From Aquilaria yunnanensis (taxonomy: Eukaryota; Streptophyta; Magnoliopsida; Malvales; Thymelaeaceae), in contig CM077595.1 in the NCBI GenBank assembly GCA_039654915.1, forward strand, positions 49,073,501-49,137,500: 64,000 nucleotides of DNA, read 5' to 3'. Both the position numbers and the translations under genes were made by a program. Below the pieces are notes generated by a model that made no database searches, was not told the origin of the DNA, and was given only the letters and a program-made list of their open reading frames with translations. Of this stretch, positions 1 to 9,337 are shown piece by piece. Position 1 is the stretch's first letter. Every line of letters starts with the position of its first letter.

Positions 1-1
1 A

Positions 2-1561
2 TTCACCCAACAGTTCATTGGGAGCAAGCCGACGGCGAAGATGCCCGTCCAGATGTTCGACATAGCACAAAGAAACGGGGAGACCATCCGTGACTATGTC
101 GAGAGGTTCAACAGAGAGGCCCTCAGTGTTCTGGACTTTCATCCCGAAATCCGCATCCTCGCCATGATAAGGGGCCTCCGGAGGGATTCGCACTTGTTTT
201 ATGAATTCTCCAAAGATCCCCCGGACACGCTGGGAGAATTCTACCAAAGGGCTGAACAACATATGACAGCCGAAGAGCTGAGAATGACGGGACCAAAGGC
301 TGACCATATTCACGCTCGTGGCGAAGGGTCCAGCCAGCAAGCCCGGGGTCCAACAGAGCAGTTAGGCCAACCTCGGAGAGCACGAGTAGGAGGAAGGAAG
401 CCCCAAAACTTTACACCTCTGAGCACCACGAGGGCTAACGTCCTCATGGCGTTGGAAAAACAGGGGGCTCAAATCCAACGACCGAGGGGCATGACTGCTG
501 ACAACAGAAGGAACATGAAGAAGTTCTGTCAGTTCCACCGTGATCACGGTCATGACACCGAAGACTGCTTTCAGCTGAAAAAGTACATCAAATCACTGAT
601 AAAACAGGGCCAGCTTCGGCGTTATTTGAGAATGCCTTCCTCGAAGGGGAAAAAGGAGGAAGAAGGAAAGCCCGATGATGAGGATTACGATTCAGACAGG
701 CGAAGGAACCGAAGTCCGAGAAGGCGTCCTCCACCTTCGGCAGGAGTAATACAGACGATCACAACCAGACTTCCTTCCTCAGAAAGAAAAAGAAGGGCCA
801 GAGAGATAGCGGTGATGGAATATCAGAGCCCAACGAAAAAATTGGCCCGCGAGGATGGCTCCACCATCGTATTTCCCCATGACGATCCATTGCTGATAAT
901 GGCGAGGATTGGAAACTGGGACGTCAAGAGGGTACTGCTGGACGATGGGTCAAACGCAGACGTCATGTTCTCACATTTGCTGCCAAGCTTGGGCGTATCC
1001 AGGAGTGACCTCAAGGCTGTTACTTCACCCACGTTCGGCGTAGGACCATCTGAGCTACCTGTCCTCGGGTGGATCGACCTCCCCTTGATGATGAAAGGAA
1101 CTTCGGAGAAAGGAACTCCTGAGTTGTTCGCCTCTACCATGTCAAGATTCATAGTCATGGACGTCCCTTCGTCATACAACGCCATCCTCGGCAGACAGAC
1201 ACAGGGAAATTTGCACATTCGCCCTGATGTAAAGTACTTGACCGTCACCTTTGCAACCAAAGGAGGAGACGCAAAGATCTTCATTGATCAAGGCAAGGTG
1301 AGAAAGGTGTTCGTTAGAGCACGAAAGGCTCCAGCAAGCAACTTAGCACTTGCTGTAGAAGCAAAAGAGCTGGAAAGGGGCGAGGCAGAAGATCCCACAA
1401 AAGCGGAAACAGAAGAAGTAGAGCTTGTCCCAGGCCATAATACCCGAATAGGTAAAAGCATGGCCGAAGGAGACAAGGAAAAACTTGTATCTTTTCTGCT
1501 TGCAAATAAAGATCTGTTGGCCTACTCGCCGAAGGACATGCCAGGGGTAAACCTTGCGTAA
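2..1561 (+). pseudogene. gag-pro: Element A gag C-terminal part plus aspartic protease (frameshifted end)
   Basis: The reading frame is open from base 2, so it continues from upstream. The first part is the gag capsid region (an RNGETIRDYVERFN-type stretch near base 70). A zinc-knuckle variant, C-x2-H-x4-H-x4-C, follows near bases 525-575, then a basic/acidic linker. The protease active site DDGSNADV lies near bases 940-965. Gag packages the RNA and the protease matures the polyprotein. Compared with element C, one base is missing near 1553, which creates the TAA at 1559-1561 and shifts the RT out of frame; in C the two are continuous. It is therefore a broken gag-pol rather than a separate gene. 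Confidence 0.9.
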
Positions 1562-2512
1562 TCCAGCATAGCCTCAAAGCGAGTCCGGAAGTAAAACCTG
1601 TCCGGCAAAAGAAACGGAGCATCTCGGCTCACAAAAATGACTTCGTCAAGACTGAAGTCCAGCGTCTAATAGACGCTAGCGTTATCCGGGAGGTAAACTA
1701 CCCCGAATGGCTAAGCAACGTGGTAATTGCCACAAAAGAAGGAAGTAGTAAGCTCCGGATGTGCATCGACTTCAGAAATTTGAACGATGCTTCCCGAAAG
1801 ATTCATATCCTCTTCCGCCGATAGACCAACTGGTAGACTCAACTACCGAGTACGGGCTCCTAAGTTTCCTGGACGCTTTCAGTGGGTATCATCAGATAAG
1901 GATGAACCCCGAAGATGAAGAGAAGACTGCCTTCATCACTGAGGGAGGAACATATTGCTATATCAGGATGCCCTTCGGACTCAAAAATGCAGGAGCCACC
2001 TACCAGAGGCTGATGAACAAAGTCTTCAAAGACCAAATGGGGAGGAACATGGAGGTGTATGTTGATGATATGATAGTCAAAAGCAAACTGCCTGGCTACC
2101 ACGTTGAAGATTTAGAGGAAACCTTCCAAAAACTCAGAGCCTTCGGGATCCGCCTTAATCCGGAGAAATGCATCTTCGGGGTGACCTCGGGAAAGTTCCT
2201 TGGGTACATGGTATCCGAAAGAGGCATCGATGCTAACCCCGAGAAGATTAAGGCTCTGCTCGAATTCCGAACTCCTGCCACGGTCAAAGACGTGCAAAGA
2301 CTCACCGGAAGAATAACCTCTCTGAGCAGCTTTATTTCCAGGTACGGAGATAGGTGTCGACCCTTCTTCAAAGTGCTCACAAAGGCAGCAAAGATGGAAG
2401 GCGACCTCGGAAGGAATGGTCATCCTTGGGATGAAGATTGCCAAAAAGCCTGGGAAGAACTCAAAGTCTACTTGGCCGGCCTGCCGACTCTGCGGCAACC
2501 TCGGGAGGGAGA
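1562..2512 (+). pseudogene. pol (RT): Element A reverse transcriptase, frameshifted
   Basis: The RT fingers and palm are recognisable: CIDFRNLNDA near 1764, FLDAFSGYHQI near 1867 and the catalytic YVDD near 2057-2070. RT copies the element RNA into cDNA. Relative to element C, single-base deletions are seen near 1553, near 1791 (TGCCCG reads TCCCG) and near 2513 (ACCCCTCG reads GCCCTCG), so three reading frames are needed to follow the protein. The catalytic residues are intact; only the frame is broken. The downstream RNase H-integrase part is open. Confidence 0.9.
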
Positions 2513-4597
2513 GCCCTCGTATTATACCTCGCCGTCACAGAAAAAGCTGTGAGCTTGGTCCTCATGAAAGAAGAAGGGCCAAAGCAATGGCCGGTCTACT
2601 ATGTCAGCAAGTCCCTGCATGGCACCGAAGTTAGGTACCCTTTGCTTCAAAAAGCTATATACGCCTTAGTGCTTGCAGGGAGAAGGCTGCGGCCATACTT
2701 TCAGGCTCACCCCATTATCGTCCGAAGTACCCTGCCTCTACGGGATGTTATGAGGAAAGTTGATCACTCGGGAAGGCTTTCCAAGTGGTGTATAGAGCTT
2801 GGCGAACACGACATCACGTATGAACCCCGGAAAGCTATAAAAGCTCAAGCTTTGGCAGACTTCATCACCGAAGTACCAAACATCGAGGAGGGACATTCGT
2901 TCTCTGGCGAAGATGAGCCAGAATGGACGTTATATGTTGACGGGGCCTCAGGATCCGAACACCAGGGAGCTGGAGTGATTATCAGAGGCCCCGAAGGCCT
3001 AGAAGTAATGAAGGCCATCAAGTTCAGTTTCAACGCCACCAACAATATGGACGAGTATGAGGCCCTCATAGCAGGATTACGCCTGGCCAGAAAGATTGGC
3101 GTGAGAAACCTGAAAGCCCACAGTGACTCCCAGCTGGTGGTCCGGCAAATGGCAGGGGACTATGGCGCGAAAGACCCGACCTTGGCGAAATACCATGAGT
3201 TGGTAACAAAGCTTATTCAGGAGTTCGATGTCGTGAAAATCGAGAACGTACCCCGACGAGAAAATGCTGAGGCAGACTGTTTGGCGAAGTCCAAAACTTG
3301 CACCGAAGTGCTAAGCCACCCCAGCATCGCGGTGTTAAGCATAGCGACCTCGGGGAAAGGATGGAAAGAACCAATCAAAACGTATCTCACAACCAACACA
3401 CTCCCCGAAGACCCCAGCGAAGCCGCAAAAGTGCGAAGGCGCTCCGGACGTTTCTTCCTAATTGGAGAAGAACTATATCGGCAGGGATATGCAAATCCAC
3501 TACAGAGGTGCGTTAGTGAAGAGGATACTGAAATGATCCTTGAAGAAGTTCACGAAGGTGCCTGTGGTTCGCACATCGGAACCGACGCCCTGGCAGCAGT
3601 GATACTTCGCCAAGGATACTTCTGGCCTACCCTGAGAAAGGACGCGAAGCAGTTCGTCCGGAAATGTGGTAGTTGCCAGAGACATGCGAACATCCAAAGA
3701 ACACCCTCGGAGTTCGTGACTTCGGCAGACTATCCTTGGCCCTTCGCAGTTTGGGGCATAGATCTCATTGGGCCACTCCCAACGGCGCCTGGAGGCGTAA
3801 AGTTCTGCGTAGTAGCAGTTGACTATTTCTCTAAGTGGGTTGAGGCAGAACCTCTGACAACTATCTCGGCAAAAGAAGTACAGAAGTTCGTATGGAAAAA
3901 CATCGTATGCAGATTTGGCATACCGAGGGTGCTCGTAGCGGACAATGGATCCCAGTTCATAGACAAAGGATTCCAAGAGTTCATTGGCGACCTCAGGACA
4001 AAAATGCACTTCGCCCCAGTAGCTCACCCCCAAAGTAATGGGCAGGTAGAAGTATCTAACAGGACCATAAAAGATGGTCTGAAAAAGAGATTGCGAGAAG
4101 CAAAAGGGAAATGGCCAGGAGAACTCCAAAGCGTGTTATGGAGTTACCGAACAACACCCCGAAGAGCCACAGGGGAAACGCCCTTTTCACTCGTCTTCGG
4201 TACAGAGGCCATCATCCCTGTCGAGGTAGTACAACCGTCAATACGAGTCCAACTGTTCGATGAAAAAGGAAATGACCTCGGCCTGAGAACCAAGCTCGAC
4301 CTCGTCAGCGAACACAGAGAAGTAGCTGAGCTGAGAAGAAAAGCTTTCCAACAAAGAGTGGCAGCAGCCATAAACTTACGCGCCAGGCCAAAGGGAATAA
4401 AGAAGGGAGATCTCGTTCTCCGAAAGGCTGAATTCGCACCCCGAAAGCCGTCCCACGGGGTACTTCGTGCAAATTGGGAAGGACCGTACCTGGTACTTGC
4501 CGAAGTACGAAAAGGAGTTTATAAGCTCGGTGATGCCGAAGGCATAGAATTAAAAAACACTTGGCACTCAGAGGCCTTGAAAAAATTCTATGCCTAA
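2513..4597 (+). CDS. pol (RH-IN): Element A RNase H (degenerate) - archaeal-type RNase H - integrase, open but headless
   Basis: 695 codons are open up to TAA. Order: (1) the RNase H domain adjoining RT, whose expected catalytic Asp is replaced (LYLAVTEKA in place of a TDAS-like motif); (2) an archaeal-type RNase H, with YVDGAS (Asp about residue 143), an EYEALIAGL helix and SDSQLVV; (3) integrase with a zinc-binding H-H-C-C module near residues 345-390 and the catalytic triad at about residues 417, 477 and 513, 35 residues between the last two (D,D-35-E). No chromodomain follows. There is no start codon of its own, since this is the tail of the gag-pol polyprotein after a frameshift. It is the best preserved pol tail in the window. 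Confidence 0.9.
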   Translation, partial: ALVLYLAVTEKAVSLVLMKEEGPKQWPVYYVSKSLHGTEVRYPLLQKAIYALVLAGRRLRPYFQAHPIIVRSTLPLRDVMRKVDHSGRLSKWCIELGEHDITYEPRKAIKAQALADFITEVPNIEEGHSFSGEDEPEWTLYVDGASGSEHQGAGVIIRGPEGLEVMKAIKFSFNATNNMDEYEALIAGLRLARKIGVRNLKAHSDSQLVVRQMAGDYGAKDPTLAKYHELVTKLIQEFDVVKIENVPRRENAEADCLAKSKTCTEVLSHPSIAVLSIATSGKGWKEPIKTYLTTNTLPEDPSEAAKVRRRSGRFFLIGEELYRQGYANPLQRCVSEEDTEMILEEVHEGACGSHIGTDALAAVILRQGYFWPTLRKDAKQFVRKCGSCQRHANIQRTPSEFVTSADYPWPFAVWGIDLIGPLPTAPGGVKFCVVAVDYFSKWVEAEPLTTISAKEVQKFVWKNIVCRFGIPRVLVADNGSQFIDKGFQEFIGDLRTKMHFAPVAHPQSNGQVEVSNRTIKDGLKKRLREAKGKWPGELQSVLWSYRTTPRRATGETPFSLVFGTEAIIPVEVVQPSIRVQLFDEKGNDLGLRTKLDLVSEHREVAELRRKAFQQRVAAAINLRARPKGIKKGDLVLRKAEFAPRKPSHGVLRANWEGPYLVLAEVRKGVYKLGDAEGIELKNTWHSEALKKFYA

Positions 4598-4718
4598 AAA
4601 GTTTGGTGGGAAAGTTGTATTGCACAAGTTGGACAAATTTGTCTAAGTAAAAAGTTCTGAAGAAGTACGAAACAAGAGTCTCACGAAAGCAATAGCCGAG
4701 GAAAGCAAGAGTATGGTT

Positions 4719-4993
4719 TTCCGAAGTCCCTTGAGCGAATATGTTCGGGACAAAGGAAAGCAAGAGTATGGTTTTCCGAAGTCCCTTGAGCGAATATGTT
4801 CGGGACAAAGGAAAGCAAGAGTATGGCTTTCCGAAGGCCCTTGAGCGAATATGTTCGGGACAAAGGATAGCAAAAGTATGGTTTTCCGAAGTCCCTTGAG
4901 CGAATATGTTCGGGACAAAGGAAAGCAAGAATATGGTTCTCCGAGGTCTCTTGAGCGAATTATGTTCGGGACAAAGGGAAACAAAGGGATCTG
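4719..4993 (+). repeat. 55-bp tandem array between convergent genes of element A
   Basis: Five head-to-tail units start at 4719, 4774, 4829, 4884 and about 4939. Each carries CTTGAGCGAATATGTTCGGG, a near-palindromic core around CGAATATGTTCG. The array lies between the pol stop (4597) and the antisense gene stop (5113). The same core recurs in the matching position in B and C with different spacers. Long open frames on the minus strand through the array come from the repeat itself. Confidence 0.92.
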
Positions 4994-5112
4994 GCAAAAA
5001 ATACTTAGCCAAATTTTTATCTATTGAGCCAAAGAGTGCTTACAGAGAAGAAAAGTTGCTGAAAGACTACAAAAAAGAAGAAGAAAATGAAGACAAAAGG
5101 CCCTAGTATAAA

Positions 5113-7559
5113 CTAAGGAACCTCGGCGTCTTGAGAACTGCCAGCCTCTGTGCTTTTGTCAGCAGCCTTCAGCGCCGAGAAAGAAGGAGGCAGTTTCAAG
5201 TGCTCGATCTTGGACCAAGTCCACCGAGGCTCCTTCGGGATGTTCATGCCTTCGAGGAAGGAGAGGTCGAAATCTGGGAACTTCTGCAGAATTTGGTGCC
5301 GAGCAAGACAGAAGCCGTCTTGAAAGCCCAACTTCGTCATATCGTCGGACTCCCGCTTCTTGACCGCCAAATCTGCATAGTCCTTCTCCAGATCCGCGTA
5401 ATCCTTCTCCAGATCCCTATGCTTTTTCTTCAATGCCTTCATCTTCTTCTTCTCTTCTGAAGGCTTCTTCAGAGATGCGACCTCGGCTTCGAGCTGGGCC
5501 TTTTCCTCAAGCGTCTTCGCAAGGATTGCGTCACTTTCTGACTTATCCTTTTGAATCGCTTCTACGGTCGAAGTCAGCTCCGCCACCCGAGAGCCGAGGT
5601 CGGAAAGTTTCTAGGAGGAGCCTTTCTCAAGTTCCTCTTTCTCTTTTATGAACCCCTCCCGAAGTTCAGCAATTTCCTTCTCCGAAGACTGCTTTAGCTG
5701 GGCATTGTCGGCAGCCAACGCCGAACACTGGGCCTTTGTCTTGGTGTAAAGGTCCCAGAGTGACGCCCTCCGTTCTGTCTCTCGTGCTACCCGAACACGG
5801 AGCAACCCGGCATACACCATCAGCTGCAAAAAAGGCAAAACAAAGGGAAAATGATGCTAAGTAAAAAGCAAAGGCGAAATCAGCACTAAGGAAACAGAGA
5901 AGCATACCTGGGCGGCATGTTCAGTGAGTTTGGCGGCCAAAGAGATGTCGCCAGGGTAAGCCTCCGTAAGGGCCTTGTATGAGGCCTCAGTAAAAACCCC
6001 TTTGCACATCTGCCTGGCCATTTCGGGACAGTCCTCGGAGTACATATTCATGTCCTCCGTGAACGTCCAGAAGGGCTCCTTCGGAACTTTCCCTGCCGGG
6101 ACTTGGGCATCCCGAAGGGCCCTCTTGCGGGCGTGTTCGGCAACCCAGTCAGGAGCGGCCACCTCCACTGCACAACAAGGCAGGAAAATTGGTTAAGGCC
6201 AGAAAAGTCTTAAGGATTTACAAGAGAAAAAAGGTTCTTCGACAAAATACAAACCTGCTGAAACCTCGGTAACGTCATCGTCAAGAATCGACGTCACCTC
6301 AGTAGAGACCCCCTTGCCTCTTATTCGGCGCCGTTCCTCGGCAGAAGGGGTCTCCTCCCCATCGCCCTCCAGAAGAGCATGCAAAGGCGTGGGGCTTTGA
6401 GGAAGGACGTCGGAAGAAGGGACGTCGGCAGAAGGTACCTCGGGCAAAAGGGCAGCAGGGTCTTCGGGCTCCTCGCCTACCTCCTCCGGAATTTGCAGAA
6501 GAGAGGAAGGAGCAGCTTTCTTTGCCCGTTTGGAAGGAGGGCCGCCCGAAGTCTTCTTCCGCCTCCGAGAGGCGGCCTTCTTTGTCTGTTCGCCCCTCTA
6601 GGCCTGCCCGGTAAAAAGAGCCTTGTAAAAGGCAGCCGCGTCGTCGCCCATCTCTGAAAAGAGAAAAAAGAAGATCAGTGTAAGTCCAAGATGAAGTTAT
6701 GAAGAAAAAAATGAGAAAGTAACTTACTCTCGTAAAAAGACTCATAAGTCTCCTTCCTCCGAAGGAGTTTCACGAGCCAGGAGTCCTTCCCCGAAGAAGC
6801 CGGTTTCGGCATATTGAGGTCTGTCACGTGCTCCTTTACCACCTTAAGTTCCCGAAGGACCTCTTCGGTCATGAGCCTCCAGTTGATCGGAAAGGGGTAA
6901 AGGGCACGAGGAGAGACCTCGGCAGCCCAGTCAGAGACGGCCCGGATGCGCCTGTCGAAGTCCTCAAAGATAGGTGCTACGTCGGCGTCTAGCAGTATCT
7001 TCGGGTCAACAACATCCATCTTGAGCCTCCCCTGAGCCCACTTGGTCGGGATGTGCGACCAAGCCTCCGACTTCTTCAGGAAAAAGAATTTTTGTTGCCA
7101 CCCTCGCCAGCTGTCTTTGGTGGCGAAGGTGAACGTATACTTTTTGCTCCCGGATCCCCGAGGCAGCATGAAGTAGAAGCCACCCTTTGGGACCACGAAA
7201 AGCTTGTAGTACTGAAGAAAAACTACAGAGTGAGGTTTTATTTTGAAAACGCCGCACATACAGAGGAAGGCGTTGAAATAGCAGTACGAGTTCGGTGGGA
7301 GTTGGTTAACGGCAATGCCATGGAAGTTGCAGAACGCGCTAACCATCTCTGGGGGGGGATACCGAAGTCCGGCCTTCAGTTGGGCTCGGAAAACTGTGAT
7401 TTCATCACTTCGGTTGGAGAAAGCAAATTGGCCAGGACGGGGCAACCTAGTCACAGAGTAAGAGGGTAAGAAAAACTTTTTCTTCCACTTCGCTATCTTT
7501 GCCGGAGTAGTGCAGCAGGGGTGAGAAAGAAGAGGTTGCCAACTCTCGGGAACAGGCAT
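5113..7559 (-). pseudogene. Element A antisense gene, four exons (gypsy-type 'Transposase_28-like' N-domain plus coiled coil)
   Basis: Exons 7559-6728, 6653-6255, 6167-5908 and 5823-5113 are separated by 74-, 87- and 84-bp introns with GT..AG ends; joined they give 733 codons plus stop. The start MPVPESW was chosen because it matches B. Exon 1 resembles the conserved domain annotated in plants as 'putative gypsy type transposon' (Pfam Transposase_28 family). Exon 2 is acidic, Pro/Glu-rich and carries a basic KKAASRRRKK patch, possibly nuclear targeting. Exon 4 is Lys/Glu-rich with heptad-like KDYADLEKDYADL repeats, probably a coiled coil. Function is unknown. Two in-frame TAG codons (about 6600 in exon 2 and 5612 in exon 4) disable this copy. 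B and C have the same introns. Confidence 0.85.
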
Positions 7560-7780
7560 GATGAAAACGAGTTTGGGAAAAACAAGGAAGAATCCTTGAA
7601 AAAAAAGCAGAAGGACTAAAACCCACCAAAGGTCTTGCCAGAATCTGGATTCCTGGAAGCCGTCGTGAAAAGTGGTCGGAAAAACGCCTGAAAAAGGAGA
7701 ACCGCCGCGGAAAATCGGGAGAGAATTAGAAGGCAAAAGAAAGAAAAAGCAGAAGAAGAAAGAGGGTCATGACAGGACTG

Positions 7781-7790
7781 ATATATATAG
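7781..7790 (-). promoter_or_regulatory. TATA box of element A antisense gene
   Basis: CTATATATAT on the minus strand lies about 220 bp upstream of the antisense ATG at 7559. B and C have TATAAATA at the matching place, which supports a promoter separate from the LTR. Confidence 0.6.
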
Positions 7791-8080
7791 GCCGAGAAGG
7801 CCAGGAGAACCGTCGTCATTAGTACCCCTCGGAAGGCGAAGCGTCGCCATAACTGCTATGGGCGCCTGAAAAGTCGCGCCAGCCGTACTTAGTGCATTCT
7901 TACCCAATAAAAGTGTGCCATGTGTCGGTCATCACGCAGCAAATGTGCCACGTGTCGTCCATCACGACGAGCACGCCCTCTGACACCGTTTGATCTAGAG
8001 GCGCCGCCCTAAACTGACTCTGCTGGATACAGGACGCGATGCATGAGCGGACCTATAAAGGCAAAAAAGTAGGTTACCTC

Positions 8081-8310
8081 GAAGACACCAAAAGACAGCC
8101 TGTGACTTCGGGCAAAACGTCTATCTTCGGTACAAGGTTATCCTATTTCCCCTTGCCACAAGGACACCAAGAGACAGCCTGTGACTTCGGACAGAAGGTG
8201 TATCTTCGGCACAGGGACAGCCTATCTTCTCGCGCCTCGAGGACGCAAAAATGCTGCCCATCGGTACAAGCAGAAGAAGGCGTCTTCGGCACAGACATCA
8301 CAACCACAGG
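8081..8310 (+). repeat. About 80-bp degenerate tandem repeats upstream of antisense promoter (A)
   Basis: Three imperfect units start near 8081, 8161 and 8240, with shared pieces GACACCAA(G/A)AGACAGCC, TGTGACTTCGG and TATCTTCGG. Related units occupy the same place in B and C, between the antisense promoter and the polypurine tract. Confidence 0.7.
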
Positions 8311-8351
8311 ACCCGAAAACCGATGAACCGAAGTTTCTCACTTCGGCTTTT

Positions 8352-8363
8352 CGGAGGGGGGCC
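8352..8363 (+). other. Polypurine tract of element A
   Basis: CGGAGGGGGGCC lies directly before the 3' LTR start at 8366. It is the expected plus-strand primer for reverse transcription. Confidence 0.8.
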
Positions 8364-8365
8364 TG

Positions 8366-9337
8366 TGATAGCCAAAGGCTATTGCCTCCTCGGTAGTAAC
8401 TCCCTGCCAGAATATTGGCCGAGGAGTCTGACGTCACCCAAGAGAGGATCTTTTTACGGACCTCGGAAGGTGCGAAGTCAAACACTATGAGCTCGAGACT
8501 TCGGTTAGCTCGTCAGGAATTCCGAGGACAACACCGTCTCCATCGAGGGGCCAAACTGACTGCCTCCGAGTAAGAGAGCCATCTCTCTGAAGCAAGGGAG
8601 AATCTCCCCGAAGGCAGAGGCCCCGAAGAGGATCTTCCCCGAACAAGAAACACCTGAGCAAGGGTATCCCCTAACTATGGGTGTGAGTCCCGAAGAAGGT
8701 GTTCATCAAGGGAACTCCCAGAACTATGGGATAGATCCCGAAGGAGGTGCTCGCACCAAAGGACGGATAGAATCCGAAGAGGGTGCACGCACCGAAGGGC
8801 AACCTCGCCTAGGGGACCTCGGGAGTACGGTATGAGCATTTAAGGAGCCTCTGACATGTCGCCCACAAGCCCTACACGTCACATCTGAAGGGCGAACTGA
8901 CACGCCGCAGCCGCCCCCGTCCTGACACAACCCGTCCGGGTCCAGGGCTAAAGGAGGCTGCAAACGGCTGCCTGTCCCCTAGGTCCAAAACTACAGATCA
9001 AATCCGACCGAACACGTGTCATGATCTGAACGGACCAGCTACTCCTATAAATACTAGGAAATGGGATTGGGCAAAGGATGGGCATTTTCCTCCCTCTGAG
9101 AAAACACAAAACAGGCAAGACACTTGATCCCTTAGTGTTCTTCCTCCACTTTCACTCAGAAAACTGACTTGGGCGTCGGAGGGTCCTCCCCGGAAAAGCA
9201 AACCGAGGACCTCCTAACCTCTTCTTTGAGCTTTTCAGGCACGCTCAGCTGGGAAACCAGAGCTCCAGGCGCTTGCCTCCTCAGGAAGTCTCTCCGCCTG
9301 TCAGCATGACAGCAAACGAAGATGCCTTGGGGCATCA
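8366..9337 (+). repeat. Element A 3' LTR (972 bp)
   Basis: It starts TGATAGCCAAAGGCTATT and ends GGGGCATCA, i.e. TG..CA. The first bases form a stem (GATAGCC/GGCTAT). It contains a G-box CACGTG at 9013-9018, a TATA box at 9046-9053 and a conserved ATG at 9306, 32 nt before the end, that corresponds to the proposed gag start in the 5' LTR. Sequence beyond the termini differs from the B/C LTR family. Confidence 0.9.
9013..9053 (+). promoter_or_regulatory. LTR promoter of element A: G-box and TATA box
   Basis: ACACGTGTCATGATCTGAAC followed by CTATAAATACT. The same G-box-to-TATA module is present in the diverged LTRs of B and C, so it was probably kept for element transcription. Confidence 0.6.

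Larger units (their letters stand above)
1..9337 (+). mobile_element. Element A: Tat-lineage Ty3/gypsy retrotransposon, 5'-truncated by window
   Basis: The element reads gag-protease-RT-RNase H-integrase on the plus strand (2-4597), a 55-bp tandem array (4719-4993), a spliced antisense gene (7559 back to 5113), an 80-bp repeat block, a polypurine tract and a 972-bp 3' LTR (8366-9337). The 5' LTR and start of gag lie upstream of the window. The Tat assignment rests on the second, archaeal-type RNase H and the lack of a chromodomain. It is inserted in older Tat element D: D sequence starts directly at 9338 and continues the D reading frame. The target duplication cannot be checked because the left end is missing. 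Its LTR is clearly diverged from those of B and C, so it is a separate family. Confidence 0.93.

Noticed and set aside
4719..4993. CRISPR-like spacing of 55-bp repeats
   Set aside because: The whole unit repeats, there are no unique spacers, and the context is a plant retrotransposon.
4305..5012. Long minus-strand open frame (235 codons) with repeated SRTYSLKGLRKTI-like peptides
   Set aside because: It is the translation of the 55-bp tandem array and the reverse of pol. The peptide repeat follows the DNA repeat; other frames are open as well, and there is no counterpart in the antisense gene model.
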